A stretch of 8,285 nucleotides of DNA from an uncultured Lachnospiraceae bacterium. Lineage in GTDB: Bacteria > Bacillota > Clostridia > Lachnospirales > Lachnospiraceae. Below are positions 5,921 to 8,285 of the stretch, piece after piece. The stretch lies in assembly GCA_946549155.1 (NCBI GenBank), contig CAMNQN010000151.1:1-8285 (forward strand). Direction: 5' to 3'. The position numbers and the translations under genes are program-made. Positions within the stretch are counted from its first letter, which is position 1. Every line of letters begins with the position of its first letter. The notes beneath the pieces were generated by a model. That model was not told where the DNA came from and did no database searches. It saw only the letters and a program-made list of their open reading frames with translations.

Positions 5921-7810
5921 CTATTCCTGCTCCGCAATTTTCTGCGCCAGCTCTTCCAGATACATCCACCGCTGCATCCTTTCCTCCAGCGCCGCTTCCG
6001 CCTCCTCCTTCTCCTTCGCCAGCGCATTCAGCTTCACAAAATCACTGGCCGCCTCATTCATCTGTCCCTCCAGCCCAGCGATTCTCTCCTCCAGCCGGGC
6101 AATGTCCTCCTCAATCGTCTCATAATCCTTCTGCTCCTGCCAGGTAAATTTCAATTTCCGCTGCATCCGGGGCTTTCCATTCTTCTGGTACGGATTCCCT
6201 TCCGTCCCAGCCGTCCTCTGGTCTGTGCCGGAAAAATCCTGCACCGGACCGCACTTTCCCGGCGACCTGCCTGTCCCGTTCTGGCTCCCGCTCTCTCTGG
6301 CCTCCCAGGCTTTCCGCATGGCATAGTCCGTATATCCCCCCTCATACTGATGAATCTGCCCGTTTTCAAAGGCAAAAATCCGCCGCACAATCCGGTCCAG
6401 AAAATACCGGTCATGGGAAACAGCAATCACAATGCCGTCAAACCGGTCCAGGTAATCCTCCAGAAGGGTCATGGTGGCAATATCCAGATCGTTCGTGGGC
6501 TCATCCAGAATCAGGACATTGGGAGCCTCCATCAGTACCCGCAGCAGATTCAATCTCCGCCTCTCTCCGCCGGACAGCTTTCCGATGGGACTGTACTGCA
6601 TGTCAGAGGAAAACAAAAAACGCTCCAGCATTTTAGAAGCGGACACCAGTCCCTCCCGGGTACGCACATATTCCGCTGTGTCCCTGATATAATCAATGAC
6701 ACGCATCCCCGGATCCATGGAGGAAATCCTATCCGACGCCTTGCCCTCGATCTCCTGGGCATAATAACCGATCCTGATGGTCTGACCAATCTCCACCCTG
6801 CCTGCGTCGGGCAAAAGCTGCCCCGCAATCATCTTCATCAGCGTGGTCTTTCCGCATCCATTGGGGCCGATAAAGCCCGCCCGATCACCCTTCAGGAAAA
6901 TATAGGAGAAATCTTCAAACAGCGTCCGCTCCCCATACCGTTTCGTAAGGCCCTGCAGCTCCACTGTACTCCGCCCCATGCGGGAGGAAATGGAATGGAA
7001 CTCCACCTGGGCATCCTGAACCGGTGCGCTCTGGTCCCGCAGTGCCTCGTAACGCTGAATATGGGCCTTCTGCTTCGTGGAACGGGCTCTGGCTCCCCGC
7101 CGCATCCACTCCAGTTCCACCCTCAGGATGGATTGGCGCTTTCTCTCCGCAGCCACGGCCATCTCCTCACGCTGGGCCTTCAGCTCCAGAAACCCGGAAT
7201 AATTGGTGTCGTAGCTGTAGAGCTTCCCCTTATCCAGCTCCACAATGCGGCCGGACACACTGTCCAGGAAATACCGGTCATGGGTAACCATAATCAGTGC
7301 TCCCCTCCAGCTTTTCAAAAACTCCTCCAGCCAGTCCGCCATCTCATTGTCCAGATGGTTCGTAGGCTCGTCCAGCACCAGAATATCTGCGCCGGAGAGC
7401 AGCACCACCGCCAGAGCCAATCGTTTCCTCTGGCCGCCGGAGAGCTCCTGCACCGGCTGGTCAAACTTCGTGATACCCAAGCGGGTCAGCATCGTCTTCG
7501 CGTCCCCCTCCCGATCCCAGGTCTCCTCATGCGCCGCCCGATGCTCCAGCACGCTCTCCAGCGCGCTCTTTCCTTCCGTAAAAACAGGATTCTGGGGAAG
7601 ATAGCGGATAACAACATGATTCGCCATCACCAGCTCCCCCTCATCCGGCTCCTCCAGCCCGGCCAAAATCTTCAGCAGCGTAGACTTTCCGGTACCGTTG
7701 ATACCGATGACCCCCACTTTCTCCCCCTCCTGGAGAGAAAAAGAAACGCCATCCAGAAGTTTCCGCTCCGTGTATGCTTTCGTAATCTTTTCTGCTGTCA
7801 GTATATTCAT
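5921..7810 (-). CDS. uup: ABC-F family ATPase, Uup subfamily
   Basis: ABC-F proteins have two ATPase domains and no membrane part; they bind the ribosome E site and help stalled or misfolded ribosomes. This one has domain 1 with Walker A GINGTGKST (36-44), signature LSGGQ (123-127) and LVLDEPTNHLD (144-154); a linker of about 70 residues (208-278) with EWMRRGARARSTKQKA, which would reach the P-site tRNA; and domain 2 with GPNGCGKTT (315-323), LSGGE (412-416) and LILDEPTNDLD (433-443). A polar Gly/Ser/Arg-rich stretch (about 502-550) leads into a C-terminal coiled coil (about 552-629), the mark of Uup. The EWMRRG.ARSTKQKA linker also fits Uup, and in Firmicutes this is a housekeeping protein more than a resistance factor. 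Length 629. The ATG at 7810 has AGGAG 10 nt upstream. It is the first clear gene of the probable operon. Confidence 0.93.
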   Translation of the reverse strand: MNILTAEKITKAYTERKLLDGVSFSLQEGEKVGVIGINGTGKSTLLKILAGLEEPDEGELVMANHVVIRYLPQNPVFTEGKSALESVLEHRAAHEETWDREGDAKTMLTRLGITKFDQPVQELSGGQRKRLALAVVLLSGADILVLDEPTNHLDNEMADWLEEFLKSWRGALIMVTHDRYFLDSVSGRIVELDKGKLYSYDTNYSGFLELKAQREEMAVAAERKRQSILRVELEWMRRGARARSTKQKAHIQRYEALRDQSAPVQDAQVEFHSISSRMGRSTVELQGLTKRYGERTLFEDFSYIFLKGDRAGFIGPNGCGKTTLMKMIAGQLLPDAGRVEIGQTIRIGYYAQEIEGKASDRISSMDPGMRVIDYIRDTAEYVRTREGLVSASKMLERFLFSSDMQYSPIGKLSGGERRRLNLLRVLMEAPNVLILDEPTNDLDIATMTLLEDYLDRFDGIVIAVSHDRYFLDRIVRRIFAFENGQIHQYEGGYTDYAMRKAWEARESGSQNGTGRSPGKCGPVQDFSGTDQRTAGTEGNPYQKNGKPRMQRKLKFTWQEQKDYETIEEDIARLEERIAGLEGQMNEAASDFVKLNALAKEKEEAEAALEERMQRWMYLEELAQKIAEQE

Positions 7811-8124
7811 CTATTGTACGCTCCTGCCGCGAAAAAAATATCAAAACGAATCTTTTCCATTTTATCATCATTTTCCCAAATAGGAAAGCAAAAACTGCAG
7901 TTCATGCTGTTCTATTCGGATTTCATTCATTTGAATACCCGGAAGGGAATGAACGAGGCAGGGGCTGGGAGGGGCGGGGGAGATACTGACCTCTGGAAAC
8001 AGCTATTATCCAAAACATCTCCAAACGTATGGATTAATCACTTTTGTGCTTCTGTTTTCAAACCGGAATTGGATGGCCAGACAAAATTAAATCTGGCGTA
8101 TACGTTCAGCAGGATTGCTTAGGG

Positions 8125-8264
8125 CTAGTCAAAGAACAGCAGGATGAGTCGGGGCCCCATGGCCACATACATCTGGAAAACAGTTCGGAGGATACCATAG
8201 TAAAACTTGGATGGAGGCAGGCCCAAATTCCGGGAGAGCCGGCAGCCCTCAAGGCTGACGGCTC
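8125..8264 (-). pseudogene. Possible remnant of a membrane-protein C-terminus
   Basis: A minus-strand frame opens after a TGA at 8265-8263 and ends with TAG at 8127-8125. Its last part reads LGLPPSKFYYGILR, then TVFQMYVAM, then GPRLILLFFD, which has the look of a real protein end with a hydrophobic tail. It lacks a credible start: no ribosome binding site precedes the internal ATG codons, and the in-frame TGA cuts it off from anything upstream. It may be a decayed gene end, a piece of a mobile or repeated element, or chance. I do not recognise a family. Confidence 0.25.
8237..8263. repeat. Strong GC-rich inverted repeat near the right edge
   Basis: AGCCGGCAGCC (8237-8247) and GGCTGACGGCT (8253-8263) pair at 10 of 11 positions around a 5-nt loop. 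A second hairpin, GCTCA (8261-8265) with TGAGC (8273-8277), shares three bases with it, so the two are alternatives. Neither is followed by a U-tract on either strand, so this is not a standard intrinsic terminator. It may belong to a repeated element or to the end of a gene outside the window. Confidence 0.6.
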
Positions 8265-8285
8265 AGAGGCACTGAGCTGGGAAAT

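Larger units (their letters stand above)
7811..8285. other. Intergenic flank upstream of uup without a convincing gene
   Basis: This 475-nt stretch has stop codons in most frames. On the minus strand TAAAAT at about 7862-7857 could be a -10 box for uup, but no good -35 is present at the right distance, so the uup promoter is unassigned. A plus-strand frame 7949-8122 (57 codons, starting MNEAGAG, with GGAAGG too close to its ATG) and a plus-strand open frame from 8038 to the window edge have no start or no recognisable content. The right end holds a strong hairpin and a short minus-strand open stretch, listed separately. Confidence 0.5.

Noticed and set aside
6350..8122. Long plus-strand open frame of 590 codons
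   Set aside because: It lies opposite uup for most of its length; the uup strand has all ABC-F motifs, and the antisense translation has many His/Gln/Pro residues and no domain, as expected for a shadow.

Overview
This is an 8.3 kb stretch in which every convincing gene lies on the minus strand. Genome sequence of roughly 55% GC, strong AGGAG-type ribosome binding sites, a THF riboswitch and a ZTP riboswitch, an ABC-F protein of the Firmicute type and a long glutamine-dependent NAD synthetase together suggest an anaerobic Clostridia genome, most likely Lachnospiraceae. The family assignment is inference from the look of the proteins, not from a search.

In transcription order (right to left): an undetermined flank (about 7811-8285) with a strong GC-rich hairpin and a possible gene remnant; uup, a two-ATPase ABC-F protein (5921-7810); a polytopic membrane protein of the putative manganese transporter / ArsP_2 type (5030-5881); hslO, the redox chaperone Hsp33 (4080-4958); nadE, glutamine-dependent NAD+ synthetase (2112-4031). 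These four have gaps of only 39-71 nt with no convincing terminator between them, and look like one operon. Then comes a leader of about 440 nt with its own near-consensus promoter, and fhs, formate-tetrahydrofolate ligase (1-1574, running off the left edge about 30 residues before its expected C-terminus).

The most interesting part is the fhs leader (1575-2055). Reading along the transcript: promoter TTGACA-17-TATAGT; a ZTP (pfl-motif) riboswitch aptamer; an intrinsic terminator that shares bases with the aptamer's last helix; a 75-nt spacer; a THF riboswitch aptamer; a linker with alternative hairpins; a second intrinsic terminator; then the fhs ribosome binding site. Two different folate-status sensors, each with its own terminator, are in series in front of the gene that charges THF with formate to give 10-formyl-THF. 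ZTP riboswitches are known as ON switches (ZTP/ZMP accumulates when 10-formyl-THF is short). THF riboswitches are generally regarded as OFF switches. The inferred logic is therefore 'transcribe fhs if ZTP is high AND reduced folate is low'. Three helically phased direct repeats overlap the -35 box and may add a protein-level input.

I see no CRISPR array, tRNA, rRNA, complete insertion sequence or phage gene. The long open frames on the plus strand are antisense shadows of the minus-strand genes.
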